Part shown: positions 10,554 to 22,023 of the stretch, piece after piece | Numbering within the stretch: position 1 is the first letter of the stretch | How the letters are laid out: each line of letters begins with the position of its first letter | Assembly (NCBI GenBank): GCA_034406715.1 | Contig: CP137869.1 | Location: forward strand, 620,001-684,000 | Direction of reading: 5' to 3' | Source of the DNA: Rhodotorula mucilaginosa | Taxonomy: Eukaryota; Basidiomycota; Microbotryomycetes; Sporidiobolales; Sporidiobolaceae | DNA length: 64,000 nucleotides | Made by a program: the position numbers and the translations under genes | Notes under the pieces: model-generated | Told to the model about the DNA's origin: nothing | The model's input: only the letters and a program-made list of their open reading frames with translations | Database searches by the model: none

Positions 10554-12643
10554 CTAATGGTTGACCTCCTCGCGGTACTCGGCAAGAGCGCGCTGCTTCT
10601 GCGCACGCATCCGCTCGGCCTTTTTGATACCAAAGCCGTGCTGGAAGACTTCCCGCGTCTCCTCGAGGGACAGTCCGGCAACTTCGGGGTAGAGGAAGTA
10701 GACAAAGACGGCGCCGAGGAAGCAGAGGCCGGCGTAGAACCCGAAGGCTCCCGCGGCCGTGATGCGGTCGATCAGCGAGAGGAAGGTCGAACCGATGACG
10801 AGGTTGCTGCCCCAGTTGCTCGAGGTCGAAAGGGCGGTCCCGAGTCCGCGGACGTTCATCTCGAAGAGCTCGGCCTGGTTCCACGGAAGGTTGCCGATGC
10901 CTGAGCAGGAGAACACGAAGATCAGCCCTGTAGGACGCAGGGTACTGTGAGTGGGCAGAAGGAAGCTCACCAGTGGCGTAGAACGCGGCGTAGACGAGCA
11001 CAGCCGTGAGGATGACGGGCGCCCACTTCTCGTCGACGCCGACGCCGTCGTCCGGGAGTTTGCCGCCCGTGTGCAGCGTGAGGAAGTGGAAACCAATCGC
11101 GGCGAGGATCAAGGCGGCGGACATGCCGGGGATCGTGATGCACGCGATGCGACGACGACCGACGCGGTCGATGATGTACAACGCGAAGAGGGTGAAGACA
11201 AAGTTGACGATCGAGATGACAAGGCCGATAACGAGCGAGTTGCTGAACCCGACGCTCTTGAACAGCGTCGGGGCATAGTACAGCAACGTGTTCCATCCGC
11301 AGAATTGCTGAATGCCTTGCAGACCGCAAGCGACGACCAAGGCGCGGAAGTTGGGTCCGTTGAGGTGCAAGCGCTTCCAGGTCTGGATGAACGAGCCGTG
11401 GTGGCTCATGTTCATCTTGACGCTCTTGCTAATGACTTCGACCTTGAGCTGGATCTGCTCTTCCGCCGCAAAGGGGTAGATCTTGCGCATGATGTTGAGC
11501 GTCGCCTCGAGGTTGTCGTGGCGGAGAAGGTAACGCGGCGACTCGGGCAGGTAACCAAGCATGCAGAGTTGAAGGAACTGTGGGTTTCAGCAAGCGTCAG
11601 TGCATGCGCAAGACTTGGCGGGTCTGAGGACGAATTGGACCCACGGGAGGCACGGCACCGAGGCCAACCATGTAGCGCCAACCTTGGTGTACATTCTGGA
11701 AGGCCAAGTTGATGCAGTACGCGACAACCTGTCCGAAGGTGATGGCGACGACGTTGAGGGTGACGAGACGACCACGAAGCGAGGTCGGAGCGAGTTCACC
11801 GATGTAGAGCGGGACGACCAAGGATGCGAATCCGACGCCGAAACCGATGATGAGTCGACCGACGGCCATGATCCAGTACGAGTTCGGTCCGTACGCAACG
11901 GCTTGCATGACTGATGGGGCAAAATTGGTATTGATTAGCCGAAATGCAGAGCGCTCGAGTCGAGGGAAGAAAGCGAGGACGCACTGGCTCCGACCACGAA
12001 GATGATATCGGCAAGACCGATAACGAGCTTTCGACCGATGTGGTCGGCCTGTGTGGAGAGAGAGGCGCTCAATATGACACATATCCTTATCTTTTCGGGG
12101 TCAAGAGGATGCTTACGAGAATTCCGGACGAGAAGCCAGCAAGAAGCGCGCCCAGGGTGGTCGCCGAGGTCAAGAGCTGGTGGAGTCGGAGCACTGCAAG
12201 GTCAGTAACAAAGTAGACTCGTCCGCGAAAGCTGGCGGGACTGACCTCTTTGTTGCCAGAGCTGAGAGGGTAACGATGCAGGTCTTGGTTGATATCCTTG
12301 TGGACGAGAGCGCCGCCGATGACACCGGTCTGCAGGCACACAGGCGGTCAGATCTTCTCGCCGAGCAGAGGAGGATGGACGGCGTGGCAAGACGCACATC
12401 GTAGCCGAAGAGCAGGCCACCGGTCGCGGCAGCAATGACGAGCCACCAAACAAACGCGGTCGTGCGCTCTTCGCCTTCAGCGCGGACGACCGATTCGTCG
12501 ACCTCGAGGCTGGATTGCGAGATGTGCTTGAGCGCGGCCTTGTTCGCCGGCTTGGTGTAGTCGACCTCGCCGCTCGAGGTCGACTGGACCGAGTCGGATT
12601 TGCTCAGGGCGAGGCGCGAATCCTCGATCGAAGAGGCGGTCAT
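10554..12643 (-). CDS. ITR1: Major facilitator sugar/myo-inositol transporter (Itr-type)
   Basis: Exons 12398-12643, 12246-12329, 12117-12176, 11985-12048, 11645-11910, 10971-11577 and 10554-10927 give 566 residues with about 12 hydrophobic segments. Motifs include GGLLFGYDTGVIGGALV in helix 1, LLTSATTLGALLAG, the loop ADHIGRKLVIGLAD, VPLYIGELAPTSLRGR, PESPRYLLR, and GIQQFCGWNTLLYYAP in helix 7. These fit yeast Itr1/Itr2 proton-coupled myo-inositol symporters best. The cytosolic N-terminus is long and Ser-rich, and the C-terminus is basic. A plain hexose transporter is the alternative call. Confidence 0.87.
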
Positions 12644-13243
12644 CGCGTTCTTAGGGTTGGTTGAAATCTAGGTATGTGTATGGATACGAAGCTCTATCAC
12701 GAGTCTTGCCGTTCTCCCGGGGCGGAGTTTTTACGAGCGCTGCAATTTGAGCGAGACGCAATGTGAGCCCGTGGAGGCCGCGAGAGAAATGAACTGGAAG
12801 ACGTACCCTCGGTGAGAGTTGTGAGACGAACTGCACGCATGAGTACATCACACGTAGCAGCACAGCACGTGTACAGTGCGGTGGTGTCGAGGTTGGGGGA
12901 GAGATCTCGTTAGCGCGTCTCTTCAGCTGGGCTGCGCGATCCGACACAAAGACGCACAAGAGCGAGTTGCCGAACAGGGTGGGCAGGTGTTCCTCGTACT
13001 AGATCGCCCGAGGTACGCGAGACTGTGGGCGTTCGTTCGGGTCTTTGGCTGGACACTCGAGAGGAGCAACAAGTCGGAAGCCGTCGGTCGAAGCGCGACC
13101 GCATCGGCCGAGATCGCCGCCGCGACGGGCCGAACCCTTACCAATTGATTAGAAACTCGTTTGTATTGAGGGTTTCAACTTGTATATACAAGGCGCTACA
13201 GCTCCCCTCGGATAGCTCGTTATATGTGAAAGGGAGTAGCTGT
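12644..13243. other. Intergenic, transporter promoter region
   Basis: This 600-bp stretch lies upstream of the leftward transporter and downstream of glyoxalase II. No exon, tRNA or repeat was recognised. Confidence 0.4.
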
Positions 13244-14640
13244 TCAGCCCTTGTTCTGCACACGTAAAAGTCAGTACAGTGTACCGAAGGCAGCACACGC
13301 GGCTACTCACCTTCATCTCTCGAAGCTTGCCCATGGCCTCGATGGGGTCCTTGGTACCCGTAGCGTCCTGCACCGCCTTGGACGACGTCCGCATAAAGAC
13401 GTTCCATTCCTTCTCGTCGCCGATCGTGCTCTTGCCCGTCGAGACCGCATTCTCCTGGCAGAACTTTTCGAGCTTTTGGATCGCCGCGTTGTCCGGGTCG
13501 ACCTTTTTCGAGAACGCGACGCTGCAACAGGGTGAGGGAGGGGTCAGGCTTCGTATGCTGCGCTGGAGCAGGAGGGACGGCAGAAGAAGACTCACTTGCT
13601 CGCCGTGTACTCGTGACCGCAGTAGACGACCGTGTCGTCCGGCAACGACGCAAGCTTCTCGTTCAGAGCGACGTGCATCTCCCGCGGCTCGCCCTCGAAG
13701 AACCGACCGCAACCACTGATGAACAGAGTGTCCCTGCGGCATGCAAACCCGTGTCAGTCGTTGAGGTGGGGGGATTTCGCTCCGATCTGCTGCGCACCCG
13801 GTAAAGACTGCTCGCTGGTTCTTTTGCTTGTCTTCCACAAAGTAGCAAATGTGATCCTGGGTGCTGTGGTGCCCGAGAAGCGTCAGTGTGCAATTGCTCT
13901 CTTCACGATGCGGCCGGCGCAAGTAGACTGACTGGCACGGGGTGAACACGGCCTTGATGTCGAGAGATCCAATCTTGAAGGTATCGTTGTCTTTGACCTG
14001 TTCCATCACGTGAGCGTGAGCTCCCGACTTCGTTCTCTGTTGTTCCCTGCCCGGAGACGGAAGCCAGGAGAAAGCGTACGAGGTTGGTCAGGCCGACAAC
14101 CTTGTCGCCACCGCCGTATACTTTGATGCCCGGATATCTGCGGCGAGGTTCAGTGAGTATGTCTGATCTTGCGGAAGCTGGCCGTCTCGTGCGACACCCT
14201 TCCTTGGGAAAGCCGCCGGACTTGAATCCGTCCACGAAGAGTGGGAACTGGACGCACTGCTGGGCGCATTTCTCGTTTCCGCCGGCATGATCAAAGTGCG
14301 AGTGAGTCGTCAAGAGGTACTCGCCAATCTTGACGCCTTCCTTGTCGGCAGCAGCTTGGATCTTGGGCGGGTCGTAAGGGTCGACGATCGCGGTCGTTTT
14401 GGTCTGGTGTCGCCGTCGCCGCAGAACAGGAACCTCAGCGCCGGTCTTTCACGGAGGAGGCGCCCACGAAAGCTTACGGGCTCGTCGATGATCAGGTACA
14501 TGTAGTTGTCATCCTGTATGCATGCCAGCGCGACAGAGGAGTGCAATGTGGGGCAGCAAGGCGAGGTCAGCAGAAGCGTGCGAGAGTGTAGGGCCCGCGG
14601 AGGCGGAACGTACGCGGCAGGGGACGGGTACGACACGCAT
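13244..14640 (-). CDS. GLO2: Hydroxyacylglutathione hydrolase (glyoxalase II)
   Basis: Nine exons (14614-14640, 14478-14513, 14198-14403, 14080-14137, 13933-13997, 13798-13863, 13596-13733, 13311-13521, 13244-13255) give 272 residues. The metallo-beta-lactamase motif [11 protein letters not shown] binds two metals. KVYGGGDK, a His just before [24 protein letters not shown] and [10 protein letters not shown] follow in the order seen in human HAGH. The enzyme hydrolyses S-D-lactoylglutathione to D-lactate and glutathione, completing methylglyoxal detoxification. There is no mitochondrial presequence on this start, so it is probably cytosolic. The last exon is only 12 nt and encodes NKG plus the stop. 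Confidence 0.93.
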
Positions 14641-14990
14641 CTTGGAGCTGTCAAGACCATAGGCGGTGAGTGGCTGTTTACCCTACGACTTGTTCCGAGG
14701 TCTGAAGATGACGATGCCGCTTCTCGGACGAGGCGACTGAGCCCTCCCAACTGACCGGAGCGAGGAGGAGAAGGAGCGGATAGCCTGTGTCTTGGGTGTA
14801 ATGCGCAGGAGGTATTGCGCAAGCATGCGTTCACAGTGATGAGCGGCGAAGAAGAGGCCTGTGTCGTCGCCTCCACTCGTCGCCCCTCGAAGCGGAGAAA
14901 ATTCTTCTTCACAAGCATAAACGCTCCCTTTGACGCGCGACCAATCATCTGCAATACCGGGTCAGCAACGCGAAACTACTACCGGGCAGT
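14641..14990. other. Intergenic
   Basis: The glyoxalase II promoter and the 3' end region of the UBR7-like gene. Nothing else was recognised. Confidence 0.4.
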
Positions 14991-16578
14991 TCAGCCCCGT
15001 TGGCGCTCCGCCCGTTGCTCCCGCTCCGCCTCGAAAAAGGCGTCAATGTCGGCCTTCGTGACTGCCGTACCCCCTTCGGCGTGTGGTCGGAGGAAGCCCT
15101 TGAGGCGCTCGCTGAACAGCATTGATGAATCGAAACCCCCGTCAGTGGGCGGAACTGGAAAAAGATCGTTCCCAAGCGACACGGGAAGCGTCAAAGCGCG
15201 TACCTGAGTTGCGAAAACGCGTTGATCGAGTCGAGAGCTTGTCCGCGCGGCATCCGGGTCAAGAGGTGTTCCATGCCGAGCTCGAACGTAGATTTGGCTG
15301 TACGAAGGGCCGGAACGAAAACAAAAAGTCAGTAACTCGGGGGTAGACAGGTGCGTCAACGAGGGACAAAGGTCATGAGCGCACAGGCATCGGCATCTTC
15401 GGGCGGTTCATACACTTCCTCCTCCTCGAGGAGGTAAGGATACTTGAGCAGCGTTGTCAGGCACTGTCGAAGTATACGTAAGGCGTCAGAATTCTGGGGC
15501 GCGTTTCCGCTCCAAGGAGGAACCCGTCGGGGGGACTCACCTCGCCACAGCGGCACCAGCGGTCCATCCATCCTTCTTGCAGGTAGACGTTCAGGCGCGC
15601 ACCCTTGGCTTCCAGCTGGTTCAGAGGCCAGTCGCCCTCCGCGCCTGCAGGACGATGAGGAGCGTGACATGCGTTCCTGCTCACGCCACTGGAGGAGGAA
15701 GGGTCGGGTGACGCTCGCGCGCGCTTGGCCGGGCGCATCTGGTCCTGCTGCAGTCCGGCATCGTCCGTACTCCGCTTTGTTGTCTCGCCAGGGATAAGTG
15801 GCCCTGCGATGGTGCCGGCTGCCTCCGTCGCTGTCTCGACCTCCGTCTCATCCGCCCCAGGAGACGTCACCTTGCCGAGTACCTCGTCCCGCTCCGAGAT
15901 AACGACGACGCCGCTACCCTCGATGCCGGCATAGCGCTCCAGCAAGTGGCGCAAGTCGTCTTTTTGGCGAACGCACCGTTGGCAGATCAGGACGTCGAAA
16001 TCGTCCGGCGTCAGAACGGCGGCGTCGGCGTCCGTCTCGACGGCGGCACCAGCCTGCTGCCCCGTCGCGGCCTGGCGTCCCATGAGACACGGCTCGTGAC
16101 ACCAGTCCTCGCACACCAGACACTGGATCATGTCATTCTCCTCCGTGTGCGGGTCGTACGGCCTGCCACACCAACAAAACTCGCCCCGAAAGTTGTGGTC
16201 GTACCGGTTCCGCTCGTTCCGCGGCGCATCGGCCCGGTTCGAGATCTGGCAACAGGACCCGGCGCCCATCGCTTCGGTCCCGCAATCGCAGCGGAACTCG
16301 CGCCGGTTGAACAACTCGACGAGGTCGTGCTCGGCGTGGCACGCGACCGAGCAGGCGACGCAGACGGCGCGGTCGTTCAAGCACGTCCGGCAGGCGTACA
16401 GAGGTTGCTTGATATAGCCGAGGTCGTACGTGCATTCGGAAGCGTACGGGACGGCCTCGCGCGCTTCGGCTTCGAGCGCATCCTGCGCGGCGAGGAGGTC
16501 GAGCGCGTTAAAGTTGTCGTCGCTCGACGGGACGCCGTCGCGCGTCGGGGAGAACAGGAGCGCGTTCCGGTTCAACAT
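14991..16578 (-). CDS. UBR7/Mlo2-like protein (UBR box plus PHD finger)
   Basis: Exons 15541-16578, 15361-15463, 15204-15297 and 14991-15111 give 451 residues. A UBR-type zinc domain starts at CTYDLGYIKQPLYACRTC (about residue 50) and continues through CVACSVACHAEHDLVELF and FRCDCGT. A PHD-like finger follows, CWCGRPYDPHTEENDMIQC then CEDWCHEPC. The C-terminal part (ERLKGFLRPHAEGG, VTKADIDAFF) matches the conserved UBR7 tail. Human UBR7 is a putative N-recognin and histone ubiquitin ligase; S. pombe Mlo2 is the fungal relative. The donor of intron 2 (15298-15360) is a weak GTTGAC, but only this choice keeps the frame. Confidence 0.88.
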
Positions 16579-17113
16579 GGACCCCGCGGCTTGGTCGTCC
16601 GGTCTGTGTGCCTCGAGCTGTGATCGATCGAGAGTTGCAAGTGGGGCTTGAGAGATGTCGATGAGCGCGCGAGTCGCGACGGCGTGTAGTTGCGTTGCGG
16701 TACTTGGCGGCGCGTGCTGGTCTTCCCAAGATGATCTGTGCCTGTAACCGTTCCTGGTCAGCGCACGCCCTTGGACGTGAAGAGGGTGGCTGTTGAGTCG
16801 CGAGTTCGATCAACTTGCTCACGAGGACAATCTCTAGAGGCGTAGCCCTCGAGGTGGCGATGCAGACGAGGCGTAACCTGGTGTGCTGGCAACGAGTCGA
16901 CCTGGAAGATGGCGGGACAGAATAGGAGTGACGAGAGAGAGAGAAAGCGAGACCTCGACGCGACGACGTACGAACAGGCGCCGCTCGCCGGCCGCATAGA
17001 TTCACGTCGCATAAGCACAGTTCCGCCGAAGCTCAACAGGGAAGCCTTCTCGTGAGACCGCTTTGTGTGTGCTCTCGTGTGAAAACTGCTACAAAATCGG
17101 TTGCAAGGTGCCG
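16579..17113. other. Intergenic, promoter region of the UBR7-like gene
   Basis: Only antisense-like open frames are present. No RNA gene or repeat was recognised. Confidence 0.4.
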
Positions 17114-18040
17114 CTACTCCTGCTTGGGACCCAACTCGATCTCGCCGACGCGGAGCTTTGTAAAGCCGAGCTTGCTGCGCAAGGTCCTCCGGTACCCTTT
17201 CCGGCGCTTGAACTTTTCGACCTCAAACATGGCCCCCTTGGTGTGCTCGAGGACGGTCACCTCGGCGCGGACAATCTCGTCGCCGAGGTACGGGAGCGAG
17301 TCGGGGTGGCGCTGCCAGTCCTTGGGGACGCCGTTGACGGCGATGCTCCGGCTCGCGGGTGGCCGGGCCGTGATCGGAGCCGAGTGGGACGCGAGCTTTG
17401 CCGACGAGACGGACGAGACGGTGCCCGCGATGGCGGTGGTGGCGGTGGTGCCGGCGCGGAGGGTGTAGTCGCGCGACCCGACTTCGAGGATGCGGGTCAA
17501 GGCGAGGCGACTCCCGACGGGGGCGTCCTTCAGGTGCGGGACGGTGAGGACGTCGCCCGGGGTGAGGAGGTACCGCCTGCCCATAAAGAGGGCCGAGATG
17601 TAGTGCGAAGGCTGCGACTTGAGGAGCGCGAGGGCGGACGGCTCCGATCTGCGGGCGGGAACACAAGCGTGGGTGGACTCTCGCGTCAAAATCTCTGCTC
17701 ATGCTGGCTCAGAGTGTACGACTCGTGCACTCACGGCGCGGTAGCAATGGTAGCGAGAGGTTTCGGGTCGAGAGCGGCCGGCTGAGCGTGCCGGGGCAGG
17801 GTGGTCGGGAGTTCAGATGCGGCGGCGCCGGTGCGTACGCGTGCCGACTGTGAGAACCATCTCGGTGATGGTGGTGCCCTCGCTGCTGCTGCTGCTGCTG
17901 CTTGTGCCGAGGAGCAGGCGGAGCAAGCGAGTCGAGATGTCGAGGCTGCGCGGGCGAGAGGCGACGGCGTCAGCACTCTCGGAGGAGGTGCTAGCAGTAC
18001 AGGGAGGGTGAGGCGACTCACCTAGCGTTCTTGAGAGCAT
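17114..18040 (-). CDS. MRPL21: Mitochondrial large-subunit ribosomal protein bL21m
   Basis: Exons 18022-18040, 17735-17945 and 17114-17648 give 254 residues. The first 40 residues (MLSRTLASTSRLACSACSS, then a run of alanines, then SPRWFSQSARV) form a typical mitochondrial presequence. The mature part starts near SQPSHYISALFMGRRYLLTPGD and has the L21 core (YLGDEIVRAEVTVLEHTKG) and the signature FEVEKFKRRKGYRRT. The product binds 23S-type rRNA in the mitoribosome (yeast equivalent Mrpl49). A (CTG)n stretch at about 17882-17903 encodes the alanine run and could vary in length between strains. It diverges from ARC1 across about 180 bp. Confidence 0.92.
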
Positions 18041-18223
18041 CACTTCGAACCGTCCCTGCCTAGTAATGCGAGTGACGAGGAGCGCACAGGCGAGAGAGCT
18101 TTCAGCTGCTGCTTCAACTCGACACTCGACTCGAGGCGAGACGACGCTAGACTCGCATTAGTTCGAGGCAGTTGCATGCTGAGCAGAGTCGCACAAGGAA
18201 TCACTGCCATCCACTTCCGCACC

Positions 18224-20080
18224 ATGGCTTCGTACTCGCTCTCGTTCACCCGCCAGACGCCCGCAGGTCGCGCCGCGGCCCTCATCTCGGACGTCTACTG
18301 GACTCAGCACGTGCAGGGATTGACCGTGACTGAAGGCGAAAAGGTCCGTCCGCTTTGTCCTCTCTGCTCCTCGGAATTCCTGCGAGGTCAAACTGCTCAC
18401 ACACCCCTCCTGCCTGTACCAGCTCGCACTCGGAGACGTCACTTCGCTCGTCGAAATCACCGAAAAGCTCTCGGACGCAGCCGGGAAGACCAACGATGCC
18501 CTCGGCGCATCCGAGCAGCAGCGCAAAGAGGCTCGAGAGTGGCTCGCCCAGGTCGAGCAAGGCTCTTGGAACGACCACCAGCAGCTCAAGGTACCTCTCT
18601 CATTACTCGTAGCGGGGTCGTGACTGGATCGGCTGACGCACCCACGCACGCGCCAGGCTGTCGACGACAAGTTGACCAGCAAGACTTTTGCCGCCGGAGA
18701 CTCGCTCACCGCCGCCGACCTCGGAGTCTTTGCCGCCGTCCACCCGTACATCGTCAGTCGCGCCCCCTCCCTTCCTGCCTTCCTGCCATAGTTTAGGCCT
18801 CCTGACAGTGATTGGCTACTATTGCAACCCCTCCCTCCCGCAGGCCGAGGCATCGCACTCGACCCTCCTCTCTCACCCCGCCCTCACCCGCCACTTTGGC
18901 CACATCCAGTCCCTCCCGCAACTGAGCGCCGCCCTCTCGCACCTCTTTGTCCCCGCCCACGTCCAGATCGATGTCGACAACGTACCCCTCGTCGAGATCA
19001 AGCCCGACGTCAAGGTCAAGAAACCGAAACCCGAAGCCGGAGCTGCGGCTGCGGCTGCGGAGACTCCCGTCAAGCAGGCCAACGTCGCCAAAGCGGTCAG
19101 TGATAAGAAGAAGGGAGAGCAAAAGGGAGAGGCCGCGGCGGCGGCGGGTGGAGTCGAGGGCGCCAAGCCCGAAGGCAAGAAGAAGGAAAAGGCCCCGAAG
19201 GAGAAGAAGCCCGCCGCGCCGGCACCGGTCGCAGAAGCCCCCGCGCCTTGGATGGTCGACCTCCGAGTCGGCAAGATTGTCGATGGTGAGTTGCTCTCCT
19301 CTCTCTCGCCATGCTGGTCAAGCGATCGATCGCGAAGGATCGCTAATTCTGCCGCATCTTCGGGTGACCTCCCCACCTCGCAGTCAAGGTTCACCCGGAC
19401 GCCGACTCGCTCTACGTCGAGCAGATCGACGTCGGAGAGGCCGAGCCGCGGACGGTCGTGTCCGGTCTCGTCAAGTACAAGACCCTCGATGAGAGTGCGT
19501 TGCGCCCCATTTTTTGCGGCCCTTTTTGCTTGGAACGTTCTGACTATGACATGCTCTCATTGCAGTGCGGAATGCTACTCTCATTGCGGTCTGCAACTTG
19601 AAGCCGGCGAGCAGTGAGTTCCTCGCATTTTTTCGTCCTTGCTCGGTATGGCGGACTGACTTCGACCTGCCGTGCCCCGCAGTGCGAGGAGTCAAGTCTT
19701 TCGCCATGGTTCTCTGCGTAAGTTCATTTTGCTTCTACAGAGGCCTCGGTGAAACGCACTCCCGGCCGCTGACCACGTCCGTGTGTTCCTCTCTCCAGGC
19801 AACATCGCCGGACGGCAAAGACGGCGGCGTCGAGTTTGTCGACCCTCCCGCGGGTTCGCAACCGGGCGACCGCGTCTACTTTGAAGGCTTCCAGGACAAG
19901 ACGGCGCTCGAGCTCCTGAACCCGAAGAAGAAGATCTTCGAGGCGGTCCAGCCCGGGTTCACGACGCTCGAGACGCGCGAGGCGGCGTGGGTCGACAAGG
20001 AGTCGGGCAAGGTGCACAAGATCGTGACTGACAAGGGAGTCTGCAAGGCCCCCAACTTTGTCGGTGCGAGTCTGTCGTAG
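18224..20080 (+). CDS. ARC1: Arc1-like tRNA-binding cofactor of aminoacyl-tRNA synthetases
   Basis: Exons 18224-18343, 18423-18590, 18657-18752, 18844-19285, 19384-19494, 19566-19613, 19683-19717 and 19799-20080 give 433 residues. An N-terminal GST-like region ([16 protein letters not shown]) is followed by a Lys/Ala/Glu/Pro-rich linker (about 170-255) that would bind RNA. The C-terminal EMAP-II OB fold starts at [19 protein letters not shown] and continues through VVSGLVKY and [20 protein letters not shown]. Yeast Arc1 holds Met- and Glu-tRNA synthetases in a complex and feeds them tRNA. The ATG at 18224 has an ACC-ATGG context. An in-frame ATG at 18176 would add a basic, presequence-like extension. 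Confidence 0.92.
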
Positions 20081-20236
20081 AGTTTCTTTACGCAATGTCC
20101 AGCAGCAGTAGCAGCAATGTCCAGCAACCGTCTCCGAGAGAACCATCGCTTTTCTCTGCCTTTTCTGGATCGCTGCGCCCATATGGCTTCGGGCGGGTGT
20201 AAGAGTTTATGTACAACACAGTCTCCGTATGACGAT

Positions 20237-20869
20237 CTATGTCTGCGCATTCTTCTTCTGCTCTTGCTCCAGGTACCTGTCCAACTCGCGATGTGTCAGC
20301 ACCGAGCGGACGGGGACTGAGCAAAGAGTCTGGGCTTGTACACATACCATGCGTCCCGTGCTCGGACTGTTGAAGGGTCGCGAGCGATCGATTGGATATA
20401 TTCGGCGGCAGGTATTGAGTATTCGAGGGCCGAGTAGGGCAGAGTGGCGTCGGATGGGAGGTGGAAGATGGTCAGAGCTTTCCGCTGCGTTTCATCATGT
20501 CGCCTGCGTTGGACACGACCCAAGTATTTTCCGACCGTCACGAGTCAGTGCCGTTTTCTGTGTTCACGCACCCTTGGGAAGATGGTTGCCGTACTGCGAA
20601 CCGTGAAGCCGGTCAGCGAATTGCAGAAAGGTTTCCCTCTTGATCGGACGCTGCGCCGGAGCTCACCCAGAAGGCGAATCCTCCCGCCAACCCGAATCCG
20701 ATACCGAGAGAAACGTTCGTGAGGATCTAACGTGTCGTTCCATCGTCGCCGAGGAATGGGCCAGGGTCAGCGAAACTGGTCGAACCTCGAAAGACCGTCG
20801 GGGGTTTCCTCCCTCCTTCACACTCACCGAGCGGTGGAACATGCCCGTGATGGGTGCGATAGCCGCCAT
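20237..20869 (-). CDS. COX9: Cytochrome c oxidase subunit VIIa (Cox9-like), copy B
   Basis: Five small exons (20828-20869, 20667-20726, 20572-20593, 20348-20366, 20237-20276) give 60 residues. The start MAAIAPITGMFHRS, one membrane helix (NVSLGIGFGLAGGFAFWYGN) and a charged tail ending RDAWYLEQEQKKNAQT match yeast Cox9 (59 residues, starts MTIAPITG). The protein would sit in the inner membrane as a small nuclear-encoded subunit of complex IV. The 205-nt intron 20367-20571 is long; another acceptor inside it (exon starting at 20503) would give a truncated product. It lies in tandem with copy A, same orientation, 623 bp apart. The exons are too short for simple gene finders. Confidence 0.8.
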
Positions 20870-21492
20870 ATTGCTACGGGATTCCAAGGACAGTCGTTGG
20901 TAGGGAAGGAAACGCAGGTCGGCTCTGGCTCTCGCTGAGGACAATCATCCGCAGCATCGCGAAGGTCTGCGATGGCGCAGGCTCCTTGCGGTGGTCAGAG
21001 AAGCTATGCGGGGCCAAGGAGGGCTCGAGTTGCCCAGGCTTTCGCGAAAAGAAGAGCAACCCCCCATGCGGTGCCTCTTGACTGCAGCCCAGTCACCAAA
21101 CGACCGCAACGAGCCTCCTCGACCGAAGAAATCGCTCGCGCTGCAAAGTTCGAGCTCCTTTCGACGATGACGAAGCGAGTACCGACAAGCGCGCGCGCTC
21201 CAGTACGCACTGCAGCCAGCACTTCAAGGAGTGAAGCACGGCCGATGGCTAGCCTCTCTGCTCCGACCAGTATGCCGCGACAGCATCCCAACTTGACGAC
21301 GCCCGGATTCCGAGTCCGACGCTCCAGCGCACGAGACCTGTCCCCGACATACACACAGACGCTCGTTCTGCCGGCGAGGGGGGACGCCCTGTGCTTGAAC
21401 CTGATCGCGAGAAACACCCTTGCGCCGTTGCGGGAAAAGAAGAAGAGAAGGGGGAAGGGAGATACGGAGAAGAAATCGTCGTCCAGTCCTCT
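20870..21492. other. Intergenic between the two Cox9-like genes
   Basis: Long open frames occur on both strands here (20972-21586 plus, 21004-21417 minus), but neither has domain-like content. I take the stretch as the copy B promoter and copy A 3' region. Confidence 0.4.
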
Positions 21493-22023
21493 CTACGAGC
21501 TCTCGGCGCGCGACTTCTGGAGTTCGAGGTACCCTGTGGATGCGTTCTCGTCAGCCTGGCACGCGGCGGCGGGGGCTCAGAACTAAGGGAAGGGGCCGGA
21601 GTTCAGCGCGGGACATACACTGGTCGCGGCGGGTGACGTTCCTCTGGTGGATGCCGATCCAGAAGGCGTATCCGGCTGTTGAGCACAACGAGGACAACGA
21701 GTCAGCTGGAGTGTTCCCGTGCATGCTTTATAGACCGCTTTGTCGAGGAGTCAAACCACTCACCGACCATGCCGCCTCCGATGCCGATCGAGAGGTTGGT
21801 GAGAAGCTGTTGGCGGGCGGGAGCCGTACGGTGTAGTCGAGACAGTGTCGGTGCAGCATTGTCAAGCACGCGCGTGTGTTCAAGAGAGCAAGGCGAGTTG
21901 GCAGCGAGGGAGGAGAGCGTCAGCCCGAGCCTCTCGACAGCGAGCGGGAACGAGGCGGGCTGGAGAAGAGGCGGGAGGACGTACGTGCTTCTTCATCATT
22001 CCGGTGATCGGTGCGATGGCCAT
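21493..22023 (-). CDS. COX9: Cytochrome c oxidase subunit VIIa (Cox9-like), copy A
   Basis: Exons 21985-22023, 21764-21806, 21619-21675 and 21493-21533 give 59 residues, the same length as yeast Cox9. It starts MAIAPITGMMKKH, has one membrane segment (LSIGIGGGMVAGYAFWIGIH), and ends RRDQWYLELQKSRAESS. The third intron uses a GTATGT donor, which is needed to read DQWYLEL. Compared with copy B, only the first intron and (one base shifted) the last are at matching places, so the duplication is old. Role: small structural subunit of respiratory complex IV. Confidence 0.85.

Noticed and set aside
13244-20080. A functional gene cluster linking glyoxalase II, the UBR7-like gene, bL21m and ARC1
   Set aside because: The genes belong to unrelated pathways and share no visible promoter motif; they look like ordinary neighbours.
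20972-21586. Plus-strand 204-codon open frame between the Cox9-like genes
   Set aside because: Its composition is basic and low-information, and its end overlaps exon 4 of Cox9 copy A on the other strand. No splice or motif support.
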